Origin: an uncultured Clostridia bacterium
GTDB taxonomy: Bacteria > Bacillota > Clostridia > TANB77 > CAG-508
DNA length: 64,000 bases
Direction: 5' to 3'
Assembly: GCA_934153805.1 (NCBI GenBank)
Contig: CAKPFO010000002.1
Span: 27,558-91,557 of the forward strand
The translations under genes were made by a program, and so were the position numbers. Each line of letters opens with the position of its first letter. Position 1 is the first letter of the stretch. Below are positions 38,219 through 48,100 of the stretch, piece by piece. Under the pieces are notes generated by a model. That model was not told where the DNA came from. It made no database searches and was given only the letters and a program-made list of their open reading frames with translations.

Positions 38219-38611
38219 GTGCTTAAACTTATAAAAAGTATAATTTATGAAAAAATTTCATCACCAGGTCTTATAGAATATATAAAAATTGAATTATTAG
38301 ATGAAGAAAATATATTAGAGTTTGTTGATAATATGTATCCTTCTTCTTTTAATAGGCCTATATGTGTAACTATTAGTGATGAATTACTTATTGATTTTAT
38401 TGATAAACTATTAAGAACAACTGCAAAATGGAATACTGAATATTATCAAAGAAATATTATTGATGGTACTGAATGGAAATTAAAAATTTTATTAAAAAAT
38501 AATACAGAAAAATGTTATACAGGAAGAAATGATTTTCCTAGTAATTTTGAATATTTAGATAGATTTAAATATGAACTATTAAAAAATTCTATGGTAGATT
38601 CAAATATATAA
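38219..38611 (+). CDS. Unknown 130-residue protein, first gene of the zinc-peptidase cassette
   Basis: I place the start at the GTG at 38219, nine bases after AGGAGG; the frame is open further upstream but only through the palindrome. The product is small, soluble and not exported. Its C-terminal half (EWKLKILLKNNTEKCYTGRN followed by DFPSNFEYLDRF) resembles a short beta-alpha module seen in many small Firmicutes proteins of unknown role ('YxGxNxxPxNFxxL' pattern). It lies 22 bases before the zinc-peptidase gene, so the two are probably co-transcribed. A partner or inhibitor of that peptidase is possible but unproven. Confidence 0.65.
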   Translation: MLKLIKSIIYEKISSPGLIEYIKIELLDEENILEFVDNMYPSSFNRPICVTISDELLIDFIDKLLRTTAKWNTEYYQRNIIDGTEWKLKILLKNNTEKCYTGRNDFPSNFEYLDRFKYELLKNSMVDSNI

Positions 38612-38633
38612 ATACAAAGGAGAAACACTAAAT

Positions 38634-40517
38634 ATGAATCTTTTAGAATTAGATATACATGAGTATATTCCAGACATTACTGAAGCCTATGTAGAAGTAT
38701 TTGGAGAAAAACACAGAGACGTAATAGAAAAAAGACTTAATAATATTATATATTTTCCATACAATAAGCCAGAAAATATGCAAGGTTATTTAAATAGATT
38801 GAAAGAATTTAAGCGAAGAAACCTTGGAATTAAATTTTTAGAAAAAATAGGCGTAGATGTAAGCGAAGAAAAAAATAAAAAGTACACAGATCCATTAAAT
38901 GATGACTTGTCCTCTCTTTTAATGGATTACCTCGGCATTGATAATTTTGAACACAATAATGAAGGAATAAAATCATTTAATGGTGATAGTAAAAAATCAT
39001 TATTTTATGAAATTAAATTCTTAAACTTTTTTAATGATGATAAAAGTTTTACTATTACTAAAGATAACTTTGAAGAATTTTGTAAAACCGACAAATATAA
39101 AGAAATACATTCTAAGGTTGATGAATATTTAAAAATATATGAACCTTTAGAAAAAGAATATGACGATTATCTTAAAGAATTGTCTCCATATCAAGAATAT
39201 GTAGATACTGAAAATGCTCGTAAAGAGCAACTAGAAAAAAAGTATTTATCTAGTATGTATGAAAAAACTGTAGAAGAAGGACTTATTCCTGACGAAACAA
39301 AAGCCGCTTTGGATAAACTATATTCAGATGATACCACTAAAGCTAATGTTATGTTTGGCACTCTTGGCACAGAATCAAATTTAGAATGCTTTTCTCGTGA
39401 AGTTGATAAAAAATTGTTAAATGATGAGATTCTTTTAGACTATTTTACTTATAACGATAGGTTAAACTATCTAAAAGGTATTGGTGTCATTGACCAAAAT
39501 TTTGAGCTTGGAAATGATAATTATAAAGAAACTTACGAAGGGATTGTTGCTAGAGAAGATATAAAAAAATATATTCCTACCTACGAAACTGTAGAAAATA
39601 TATCAAAACTAAAACACGAATTTTTTGAAAAAGCAGAAGAAGACTTTAATATAAATAGTCCAAACATTATAAAAAATGCTGAAAATATTCGCAACAACGC
39701 TACGAAATATCCTGACACTACAATATATTTTAAAAATATTAAAAATAATAAAACATGTGTTACTAACAATGGCTATACTGATTACAGATTTACTCCAGTT
39801 CTTTATCTAACCGTTACCTCTCCATATGCTAGTGGCGGGTTAGATTATCTTTATCTTCATGAATTTTGTCATGTTTGTGGCGCAGAAGGAGCTGATTCAT
39901 CTGACTTAGATGATAGGTCTGGATTTGAACCATCTATGCCATTGGGCGACACTACCGATGTAAGTCCATATAATAATCAATATAGAAAATATGAAAGATT
40001 AAACGAGAACTTTACAGATATTCTCTGCATTGAGGCTATGAATATTATGCATAATAAAGGAATTTATTTTATGGAGCCCGAAGAAATATGTGACCTTGAT
40101 GTTAGTAATCATAATACTTTTTCTATTACCAAAGATATGTTATCTCCATTTTTAAGTACATATCGTGATTGCATTATGGATGCAATAATTGATGGAAATT
40201 ATGAAGAGCTATTTAATGTTATTGGAAAGGAAAATTTTGAAGAATTAAATGATGTTATAAATAAAACAGATTTCTTAAACATGAATGGACAATTAACTGC
40301 TGAAGAGTATAGCAATCAAAATAAAAGGCTCGAAAACATTTATGCTAATATGAAAAATTATAAATCTAAAGATTCTATAAGCAACACTTTACTTGCAAGC
40401 GCAATTAGCGCTACCGAAGAATCTACTAGAACTGGCCAAATAAATTCTAACATTGATACTCTAGTCGAATTACAAAGACAACAAAAATCTCAGCAATTAG
40501 ATTTAGAAAAAAGTTAA
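38634..40517 (+). CDS. Zincin metallopeptidase of unknown family (627 aa)
   Basis: This is a large acidic protein with no signal peptide or membrane segment. The catalytic HExxH motif is HEFCH (His409, Glu410, His413) in LDYLYLHEFCHVCG. Glu458 in NENFTDILCIEA, 45 residues later, is the likely third zinc ligand, a gluzincin-like layout. The N-terminal ~360 residues are helical and charged with no recognised domain. The C-terminal ~50 residues are polar and rich in Ser, Thr and Gln. The ATG at 38634 follows AAAGGAG. It sits between the 130-residue and 149-residue genes in a tight operon bracketed by palindromic repeats. It could act inside the cell or be exported by a non-classical route. The substrate is unknown. 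Confidence 0.75.
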   Translation: MNLLELDIHEYIPDITEAYVEVFGEKHRDVIEKRLNNIIYFPYNKPENMQGYLNRLKEFKRRNLGIKFLEKIGVDVSEEKNKKYTDPLNDDLSSLLMDYLGIDNFEHNNEGIKSFNGDSKKSLFYEIKFLNFFNDDKSFTITKDNFEEFCKTDKYKEIHSKVDEYLKIYEPLEKEYDDYLKELSPYQEYVDTENARKEQLEKKYLSSMYEKTVEEGLIPDETKAALDKLYSDDTTKANVMFGTLGTESNLECFSREVDKKLLNDEILLDYFTYNDRLNYLKGIGVIDQNFELGNDNYKETYEGIVAREDIKKYIPTYETVENISKLKHEFFEKAEEDFNINSPNIIKNAENIRNNATKYPDTTIYFKNIKNNKTCVTNNGYTDYRFTPVLYLTVTSPYASGGLDYLYLHEFCHVCGAEGADSSDLDDRSGFEPSMPLGDTTDVSPYNNQYRKYERLNENFTDILCIEAMNIMHNKGIYFMEPEEICDLDVSNHNTFSITKDMLSPFLSTYRDCIMDAIIDGNYEELFNVIGKENFEELNDVINKTDFLNMNGQLTAEEYSNQNKRLENIYANMKNYKSKDSISNTLLASAISATEESTRTGQINSNIDTLVELQRQQKSQQLDLEKS

Positions 40518-40535
40518 GAATAGGAGGTTGAAATA

Positions 40536-40985
40536 TTGACTACGTATGCAAAACAAACATATAGTGAATTGTGTGAATTCCTAGACCTTTTAGGAAATCA
40601 ATATAAGTCTAAGATTCCTACAAAATTATTAGAATTATTTGAAACTAATAGAAGTAATGATTATACACCACATATAAATCCGAATGTTCCTATTAAAGAA
40701 CAAAATTTAATGTCTGATACTCTTGCATTAATAGCACTTTTAAATTTAAAATACTGGTGTACAGACACCAATGAAATTGAAAGATTAAAGTCTGTATATA
40801 ATCAAAACGAAAACTTATATAAAAAAGAACTTGAAGAAAAAGTTGATATAAATAGAATTTTTAATAACCGTAAAAATCAACAAAAATATGAAAATACTAC
40901 TTCAACAGATATGGTAGTATATAATCATCTTCCATTTTATAAAAGATTTTTTATGAAATTAAAAGAAATCTTTAAATTTAAATAA
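40536..40985 (+). CDS. Conserved unknown protein, third gene of the cassette (149 aa)
   Basis: The start is the TTG at 40536, eight bases after AGGAGG. The first ~90 residues follow a pattern common in gut Firmicutes hypothetical proteins: SELCEFLDLLG, KIPTKLLELFETN, YTPHINPNVPIKEQNLM, then TLALIALLNLKYWC. The remainder is polar, with a basic amphipathic tail (PFYKRFFMKLKEIFKFK) that might touch the membrane. The function is unknown. It lies 18 bases after the zinc-peptidase gene and surely shares its transcript. Confidence 0.7.
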   Translation: MTTYAKQTYSELCEFLDLLGNQYKSKIPTKLLELFETNRSNDYTPHINPNVPIKEQNLMSDTLALIALLNLKYWCTDTNEIERLKSVYNQNENLYKKELEEKVDINRIFNNRKNQQKYENTTSTDMVVYNHLPFYKRFFMKLKEIFKFK

Positions 40986-40990
40986 ATATC

Positions 40991-41114
40991 AAAGGGACGT
41001 TCCTATACCTAAACAAGTTATATAGAATATAATAGGGACGCCCCTTTTTCGAAAATTTTTTTGAAAAAAGGGCGTCCCTATTCAAAAATTTTTTCGAAAA
41101 AGGGGCGTCCCTAA
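40991..41114. repeat. GGGACGCCCC palindromes, right copies
   Basis: TAGGGACGCCCCTTTTTCG and GAAAAAAGGGCGTCCCTA form a near-perfect hairpin at 41033-41081. A third arm, CGAAAAAGGGGCGTCCCTA, follows to 41114, and a decayed AAAGGGACGTTCCTAT lies at 40991. This is the same family as 38018-38073. The stems lie between convergent genes and could also end transcription. Confidence 0.8.
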
Positions 41115-41119
41115 TTGGA

Positions 41120-41662
41120 CTATATTTTCTTTACATTGTTTATAAATATAATATTTTCAATTATATCCATAATTGCATATGCTATCATTATAGCTCCTAT
41201 TGTTTGTATAATTGCACCTGCATCAAATATTACATATAAACCACATAATAACATTATTGTAGCTATTACTAAGCTATATATCCATATATTAGATTTTATT
41301 GCTCTTAATTTTAATGCTGTAAATCCTCTTATTATACTGCTATATACTATCCATACACCTACTATTATTCCAAATATTGTACTTAGTATATCTGCATGAA
41401 ATATTACTACTATTCCTATTACTGCTGACATTATTCCATATAATAATTCATAATTGAATAAATCGCTTTTTCCATTTGTTTGAACATAATTTATTACTTT
41501 TATAATTCCTACTGCAATTAATATTGCTCCTAGTAAGTAACAAATAACTGCCATTACTCCTTCTGGTTTCCATACTAATATTATACCAAGTATTGCAAAC
41601 ATTAATGATTCTACTATAGATACCCATCCTGTTTTCTTTAATAAATTTTTAAAATATTCCAT
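41120..41662 (-). CDS. HdeD/DUF308-family membrane protein
   Basis: This is a 180-residue protein with six hydrophobic segments, in the arrangement of the HdeD (DUF308) family: paired helices with short loops, for example MFAILGIILVWKPEGVMAVI and YGIMSAVIGIVVIFHADIL. HdeD is linked to acid stress in Escherichia coli; the role in Firmicutes is unclear. I chose the ATG at 41662, after GAGGAAGG, over the upstream start at 41680. It lies 29 bases downstream of the M18 aminopeptidase gene and may be co-transcribed with it. Confidence 0.8.
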   Translation of the reverse strand: MEYFKNLLKKTGWVSIVESLMFAILGIILVWKPEGVMAVICYLLGAILIAVGIIKVINYVQTNGKSDLFNYELLYGIMSAVIGIVVIFHADILSTIFGIIVGVWIVYSSIIRGFTALKLRAIKSNIWIYSLVIATIMLLCGLYVIFDAGAIIQTIGAIMIAYAIMDIIENIIFINNVKKI

Positions 41663-41691
41663 TTTATACACCTTCCTCACTATTTAAATTA

Positions 41692-43092
41692 CTATGATTT
41701 ATAGAAAGCCTCGTATCCTCTGTAAGCTTCGTAAATATCAAATTTAGATGTTACTTCATATGGTGCATGCATTGATAATACAGGAACTCCACAGTCTATT
41801 ACATCTACACCTTTATTAGCTAAAATGTAGGCTATTGTTCCTCCTCCACCAATGTCTATTTTTCCTAATTCAGCAACCTCATATTTGATATTGTTTTCTT
41901 CAAATATACCTCTTATTCTTGCTACAAATTCTGCATTTGCATCAGATGCTCCTGATTTTCCTCTTGCTCCTGTATATTTGTTTAAGCCAACACCACCTCC
42001 TAAATAACCTGAATTATTTTTTTCGTATGCACTACTATATATAGGGTCATATGCTGCATCTACATCTGCTGATAGCATTTTTGAATTGCAAAATACTTGA
42101 TCTAATAGATTTGGTCTATTTACATTTAATTTATTTAATATTTCTGATACAAATGTGTCAAATACATGTGATTCCATTCCTGTATTTCCCATGCTTCCAA
42201 TTTCTTCTTTATCTGAAATAATACATACTGCTGTTGTTTTTGGTTTTTCTATATTTAAGATAGCTCTTAATGATGTGTACACGCAAACTTTATCATCTTG
42301 TCCATATCCTGCTACCATGCTTCTATCTAGTCCCATGCTTCTGCTTTTAAATGCTGGCACTAATTCTATTTCTGAACTTACAAAATCCATTTCTGTAATT
42401 CCATATTTTTCATTTAATATTTTTAAAATATTTAATTTAACAGCCTCTGCAATATTTGCTCCATATGGAATACTTCCAACTAATAGGTTTAGTTCTTCTC
42501 CTTTTACTCCTTCTTTTAGTTTTCTTTCCATTTGTTCAGATGCTAAATGAGGAAGTAAATCTGTTATTGTAAATATTGGATCTGACTCATCTTCTCCTAT
42601 ACATACTTCTATATTTTCTCCATTTGGTTTTGATATAACTCCATGTATTGCAAGTGGAATTGTAGTCCATTGATATTTTTTTATTCCACCATAATAATGT
42701 GTTTTTAAGAATGCTAGTCCTGCTTCTTCGTATAATGGGTTTGGCTTTAAATCCAATCTTGGAGAATCTGCATGTGCACCTATAATATTTATTCCTTTTT
42801 CTATACTGTCTTCTCCAATTACTGCTAGGTATATACTTTTATTTCTGTTTATATAGTATACTTTATCCCCTGGAACTAATTTTTCGTACTCTACTATGTT
42901 TTTAAAACCATTTTGTTCTATTAATTTTTTGGTACTTTTTACAATTTCCCTTTCTGTTTTTGAATTATTTAAAAACTCTATATAAGAATCACAAAATTCG
43001 AAAATTTTCATTTTCTTATCATCTTCTGTACATTCCCATCCCGACTTAGTCTTTCTAAACAATTCTTCTTTTAATTTTTCTGCTTCTGTCAT
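41692..43092 (-). CDS. M18-family aminopeptidase
   Basis: This is a 466-residue cytoplasmic zinc aminopeptidase of the M18 (aspartyl aminopeptidase) family, which releases N-terminal residues from peptides. Family signatures are visible: IIGAHADSPRLDLKPNPLYE with the first metal His, ISDKEEIGSMGNTGMESHVF with the catalytic Glu pair, SADVDAAYDP, and the C-terminal VPVLSMHAPYEVTSKFD with the final metal His. Length and motif order fit a complete enzyme. The ATG at 43092 follows AAAGGTAGG. It is divergent from the VanW-family gene across about 250 bases. Confidence 0.93.
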   Translation of the reverse strand: MTEAEKLKEELFRKTKSGWECTEDDKKMKIFEFCDSYIEFLNNSKTEREIVKSTKKLIEQNGFKNIVEYEKLVPGDKVYYINRNKSIYLAVIGEDSIEKGINIIGAHADSPRLDLKPNPLYEEAGLAFLKTHYYGGIKKYQWTTIPLAIHGVISKPNGENIEVCIGEDESDPIFTITDLLPHLASEQMERKLKEGVKGEELNLLVGSIPYGANIAEAVKLNILKILNEKYGITEMDFVSSEIELVPAFKSRSMGLDRSMVAGYGQDDKVCVYTSLRAILNIEKPKTTAVCIISDKEEIGSMGNTGMESHVFDTFVSEILNKLNVNRPNLLDQVFCNSKMLSADVDAAYDPIYSSAYEKNNSGYLGGGVGLNKYTGARGKSGASDANAEFVARIRGIFEENNIKYEVAELGKIDIGGGGTIAYILANKGVDVIDCGVPVLSMHAPYEVTSKFDIYEAYRGYEAFYKS

Positions 43093-43339
43093 TTTTCTAC
43101 CTACCTTTCTTTTGTTTTTTATGATTATATCACTATTATATCCCTTTTTCTATACTTTTTATTATTAATTTGAATAATATTTTTATAGATGTATACTACA
43201 CAAAAATATTAATATAATTTACAAATACTATTTACAAATTAGTTCGCTTATTGTTTAATATATAGTAAGAATTTTGTTGATTTTTAGGATTTTACAAAAG
43301 CAAAAAATATTGCCCATGACGAAAGGAATATTAATAAAA

Positions 43340-45085
43340 ATGAATGACGATTTAAAAGAAATAACTACTGAAAAAAATAATTTATATGATGATAAAAATA
43401 TAGATAATGATGCTGAAATAGCCTCTTCTAACGAAGATTCTACAAGCACCTCTTTTAATATAGATAGTTCTTCTAGTGAAGAAAAAAAGACAGTTACCAC
43501 TGAAAATAGCATAGAAAATATAGCAAGTCCAATAAAAACAAAAAGATGGCCAATTATTATGATTATATCTATAATTGTGCTTTTACTAGTGCTATTTTTA
43601 TCTACCATTTTTGCATTAGTAAACATTAATAATAAAACTATAATTTCTGGAGTTTCTATAAAAGGAATTGATGTTTCAAATCTTACTAAAGAGCAAGCAA
43701 CAAAAAAAATATCTAGTATTTTTAATGAAAAACTATCTTCAGCTATTACACTAAAATATGGTGAACAACAAATAGAAATATTTCCAGAACAGCTTAGTAT
43801 TTCGTTTGATATAGACTCTAGTGTAGATTTAGCATACTCTATCGGCAGAAAGTCTAACATTTTTAAAAATAATTTTGATATACTATCTTCTTTATTTTAT
43901 AAAACAAATATATCACCTAGTTTTACTTATAACGAAGATTCTATAAATACATATTTAACAGAATTTGAAAATACATTGCCTAACAAATTAATAGAACCTA
44001 GTTACTACATAGATGGCCAAAATCTTGTAATAACAAGTGGTAAAGATGGTGTTTTGATTGACCGTGATAGATTAAAGTTTGAAATAATTTATTGTATTAA
44101 CAACTTAAAACCAGAAACTAATAATGTAATTGATGTATGCATTATACACAAAGGTGCCGATGCTATTGATATAGATGCTATTCACTCTGAAATATATAAA
44201 GAAGCTAAAGACGCATATTATACGCAAAATCCATTTTGTGTATATCCTCATACTGAAGGTGTAGACTTTGAAATTAGTGTTGATGAAGCAAAAGCTATGT
44301 TACAAGAAAGTAAAGAATCGTATATCATACCTTTAAAATTTGTAACTCCTTCTGTAACTACTAATGATATAGGTACTGAAGCATTTCCTGATTTACTAGC
44401 AACTTATTCTACAACTTATAGCACAAAAAATGTTAATAGAAGCACAAATATAAGGCTTGCTTCTAGCAAAATAGATGGAACTGTACTTATGCCTGGTGAA
44501 ACTTTTTCTTATAATACTACAGTAGGTAAAAGAACTGCCGCAGCTGGTTTTAAATCTGCTGCTGTATATTCTGGTGGTCAAGTAACTACAGGTATAGGTG
44601 GTGGAATTTGTCAAGTGTCTTCTACATTGTACAATTCTGTTTTACTTGCAAATTTAGAAATTGTAGAACGTACAAATCATGGTTTTAACCCTGGCTATGT
44701 ACCTGCTGGTAGAGATGCTACTGTTTCATGGGGTGGACCAGATTTTAAATTTAAAAATAACAGAAACTATCCTGTAAAAATTATATGTTCTGGTACTGGT
44801 GGAACTATTGTTACAAAAATCTTCGGTTTAAAAGAAGAAAATGAATATGATGTTGAAATTTCTTCTTATATAACAAGTTACATACAGTATAGAACAATTA
44901 CACAAAATGATAATTCATTACCCTCTGGCACAACTAAAGTTCTTCAAAGTGGTTCAAATGGATGCAGATCTGTTTGCTATAGAATTTTAAAACAAAATGG
45001 AGAGGTAATTTCTAAAACACTTCTTTCTTCTGACACATATAGTCCTCATAACAAAGTTGTTGCAGTCGGAACTAAAGCTGATTAA
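43340..45085 (+). CDS. VanW-family membrane-anchored protein
   Basis: I choose the ATG at 43340 as start (581 residues), after AAAGGA; the frame is open further upstream but without a good ribosome site. A cytoplasmic Ser/Glu-rich tail of ~70 residues precedes one membrane helix (IIMIISIIVLLLVLFLSTIF). The outer part has a putative peptidoglycan-binding-4 region (GVSIKGIDVSNLTKEQATKK, repeated more loosely near 250-330). The VanW domain follows, with VLMPGETFSYNTTVGKR, YSGGQVTTGIGGGICQVSST and RTNHGFNPGYVPAGRDA. VanW proteins occur widely in clostridial envelopes; the biochemical activity is not established. Despite the name, nothing links it to glycopeptide resistance here. A terminator follows at once. 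Confidence 0.88.
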   Translation: MNDDLKEITTEKNNLYDDKNIDNDAEIASSNEDSTSTSFNIDSSSSEEKKTVTTENSIENIASPIKTKRWPIIMIISIIVLLLVLFLSTIFALVNINNKTIISGVSIKGIDVSNLTKEQATKKISSIFNEKLSSAITLKYGEQQIEIFPEQLSISFDIDSSVDLAYSIGRKSNIFKNNFDILSSLFYKTNISPSFTYNEDSINTYLTEFENTLPNKLIEPSYYIDGQNLVITSGKDGVLIDRDRLKFEIIYCINNLKPETNNVIDVCIIHKGADAIDIDAIHSEIYKEAKDAYYTQNPFCVYPHTEGVDFEISVDEAKAMLQESKESYIIPLKFVTPSVTTNDIGTEAFPDLLATYSTTYSTKNVNRSTNIRLASSKIDGTVLMPGETFSYNTTVGKRTAAAGFKSAAVYSGGQVTTGIGGGICQVSSTLYNSVLLANLEIVERTNHGFNPGYVPAGRDATVSWGGPDFKFKNNRNYPVKIICSGTGGTIVTKIFGLKEENEYDVEISSYITSYIQYRTITQNDNSLPSGTTKVLQSGSNGCRSVCYRILKQNGEVISKTLLSSDTYSPHNKVVAVGTKAD

Positions 45086-45117
45086 AAAATGGATTGAGTC
45101 AATCTCAATCCATTTTT
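45085..45117. terminator. Bidirectional terminator between VanW and the split adhesin
   Basis: AAAAATGGATTGAG (45085-45098) pairs perfectly with CTCAATCCATTTTT (45104-45117). It lies between two convergent genes with only 38 bases between their stop codons. Confidence 0.85.
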
Positions 45118-45123
45118 AATGTT

Positions 45124-48100
45124 TTAACGTAAAGATTTATTTTTTCTGTCATAAATATACCAACCTAACATTACTAATAATATTATTGAAGTATATATTC
45201 CTATTATTTTTGAGTTTTCTTTACCTGTTTTTATACTAATTACAATAGTAGCACTTCCTATGTTGTCCTCTTTAGTTGTTTCTGCATAATTTGCTTTATT
45301 ACTTGTTGATACTATTCTAACAGTATTTTCTTTTGTTCCTAAATTTTCTTCACTACTATTCCATTTTAATGTTATCTCTAATACTCTTGTTTCTCCTGCT
45401 TTTAATTCTATTTGAGAGGTTATTTTTCCTTTTTCATCTTTTGTCCATACATTCTGTCCATCTTCAATTAATTCAAATCCTGTAGGGATTAAATCTTGTA
45501 TATTTACCATTCCGTCTATTTTTTCAGTATTAGTTACTATTATACTATATTTTACTTGTAGTGACGTATCTTTTAGTTTAGACTCCGGTATTTCTAGTTT
45601 AACTAATTTATTATTAGTTATTTGCTTTTCTTCTCCATCTAATATTATTTTTTGTATTTCTTTATCTATAGCTATGTTGAATGTCTGCTTTTTATAATAA
45701 TAAATTACCGTAATCTCATCTTTAGTAATTATTCCTTCTTTATTGTCTGGCATTTCTATTAAATCATAATATGGAATTTCTTTTTCTTGTGTACTATAGT
45801 TTTCTCCTACATATCCATCAATTTCGTATGAATATGATTTTTTTCCTACAGTTCCATCTTCTAAAGTTTCCTTATACATAATTTCTTTATCAGTACCAGC
45901 CTCTAAATATTTTACTATAACTTTACTTGGTATTTTTTTGTATTTATACACTACTATTATTTGTTCTTTAGTCATGTTTCCTTCTGTATTATTAGTTGTG
46001 CTTACCAACATATAATTTTCTATTTCTTTACTAGTAGTTGTATATTTGTCTCCTACTTTTCCTACTATCACTTCATCTTCTGCTAGTTTATTACCATCCA
46101 TATCTTCATATTTTACTAATACAGATGAATCCATTTTCTCGTAATAATAAATTACTTCTATAATTCCATCAATTACTGTTCCACTTGTATTATCTGTACT
46201 TTCTATATAATTATAGTTTTCAAATTCTTTTCTATCAGTATTATATGAAGTTCCTACTTTCTCTTCTATTTCGTATCTTTCTATGTCTTGACTTGTAGTT
46301 TTATCTACATATTTAACAATAACCTTACCTTTAACATTAATAGCTGTTTTGTAGCTTTCTTCTACCTCATCTTTTTGGTCTGTTTCGTATAATTGTACTT
46401 GTCCTATTACTCTATTTTCTATTTCTGTTAAAGTTAAATCTATGTTTTTATATAAAATAGATATTTGTTTTTCCATATTAATTTCATAATTTTCACCTAG
46501 AACTTGAGTGTTAATATGTGGTAATTCCTCTTTCCAAGTTATTGTCTTTGTTGCTTCATCATATTTTCCACCATTTAATTCAGATTTTTCTTCATCAATA
46601 GCAAATGGTAAATAATCTATTATAATTACTTTTCCTTTTCCAATATAATCCGCAACACTTGCTGTAAATTTAATAGTATAATCCACATTTTGTGAAGAAG
46701 CTGTTAATTCTTTTGTTCCTTCTTTTGTTATTTTTGAACTTAAATCTGTGTTTAATAATTTGTATTCATTCTTTATATTGTATAAATATGTTGTAACTTC
46801 TTCTGTTTGAGCTTCTGTTTTTGTCATTTCTGCATCTTCATAATACTCTAAATCATTTTTGTTTGTTTCACTTTCTGTAATATCATACTCTATTTTTGCT
46901 TTTGTAATTTCATCATATTTTGGTAAATCTTTTAATTCATATTTCCAGTTATTTGCTTCATTTAAAAGTATTGTTGTTTCATTTAAATATGAATCTTTTA
47001 CAGTTATAGTTACACTGTCTGGCCTTTTACCTTTTAAATTATCATTATCTAGCCATTGTTTTTCTATTTCTACATTTACCTTATATTCTTGTTTTACAAT
47101 TGCCTCAGTTTCTGCTTCTTGCTGTGCTCTTTCTTCGCCTGGTTTTAATACATAATCTTCTGGATAAAATACGCTTACCTTTCCTTTAACTGTATTTAAT
47201 AAATCACTTATTACATCTTGATTTATATATGATATTTCTATTTGCTTTGTAAAAGTATTTTCATAAGCTCCATTTATATATGTATCTATGTTGTCTATTG
47301 TTTCTAACCATGTTATTGTATTATTTAAAGCATCATAACTTCCTCCTGATAGATTACTTTTGCTAACATCTATCTCTGCTGGTAAAGTATCTTTTATTTC
47401 TATTGTTGCTTTTCCTATGTAGTCTTTTATTACAACTTTATAGTCAATATTATATGTTATTATTCCATCTTCTTTAGTAAGTACTGGTATGTCAACTTTT
47501 CTAGTAGTTCCATCACCATTGTCTATTGTTTGCTCTACTATTTTATTTGCAGCAGCCGTTTTTACAATAGAATTTGTTATAATAGGTGTTGCAAGTTCAT
47601 AATAATAAATTACTTCTATTGTATCATCATTTATTATTCCTTGTTTATTTGTTGGAATATCAGCTGTTCTTACGTAACCGTTTATTGTTTTTTCTAAATC
47701 AGTTGTATCGTAAATATCTCCTGCATTTCCGTTTATTTCTTCCCTATTTGAAATTTCTTTTCCAGTATCTTTTTCAACATATTTTATTATAACTTTTCCA
47801 TGGTCTTTACTATAATAGTAAATTATTTCTTGAACTGTTTTTTCGAATTTTCCTTCTTCGTTTCCTGTAACTCTATCCACTCTAGAATAATTTTTTATAT
47901 CTTTTATATAATCTTTTGAATTATAACTATCTCCACAATTTCCATTTAGTTCTACTCTTTCTGCAATTTCTTCTCCAGTATCTTGGTCTACATATTTTAT
48001 AATTACTTGTCCTTGTGATTTTTTGTAATAATATATTACTATTTGCTCTTCTTCAGTAAATTTTCCTGTAGCATTGTCTGGTTCGATGCCTATTGTTTCA

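Noticed and set aside
43255..43860. Minus-strand 201-codon open frame at the start of the VanW-family gene
   Set aside because: It is antisense to the VanW gene's tail and membrane helix, and has no ribosome site or recognisable product.
43340..45085. VanW gene as evidence of glycopeptide resistance
   Set aside because: No vanA/B/H/X/Y/R/S-type genes are near, and VanW-family proteins are common in clostridial genomes without such resistance.
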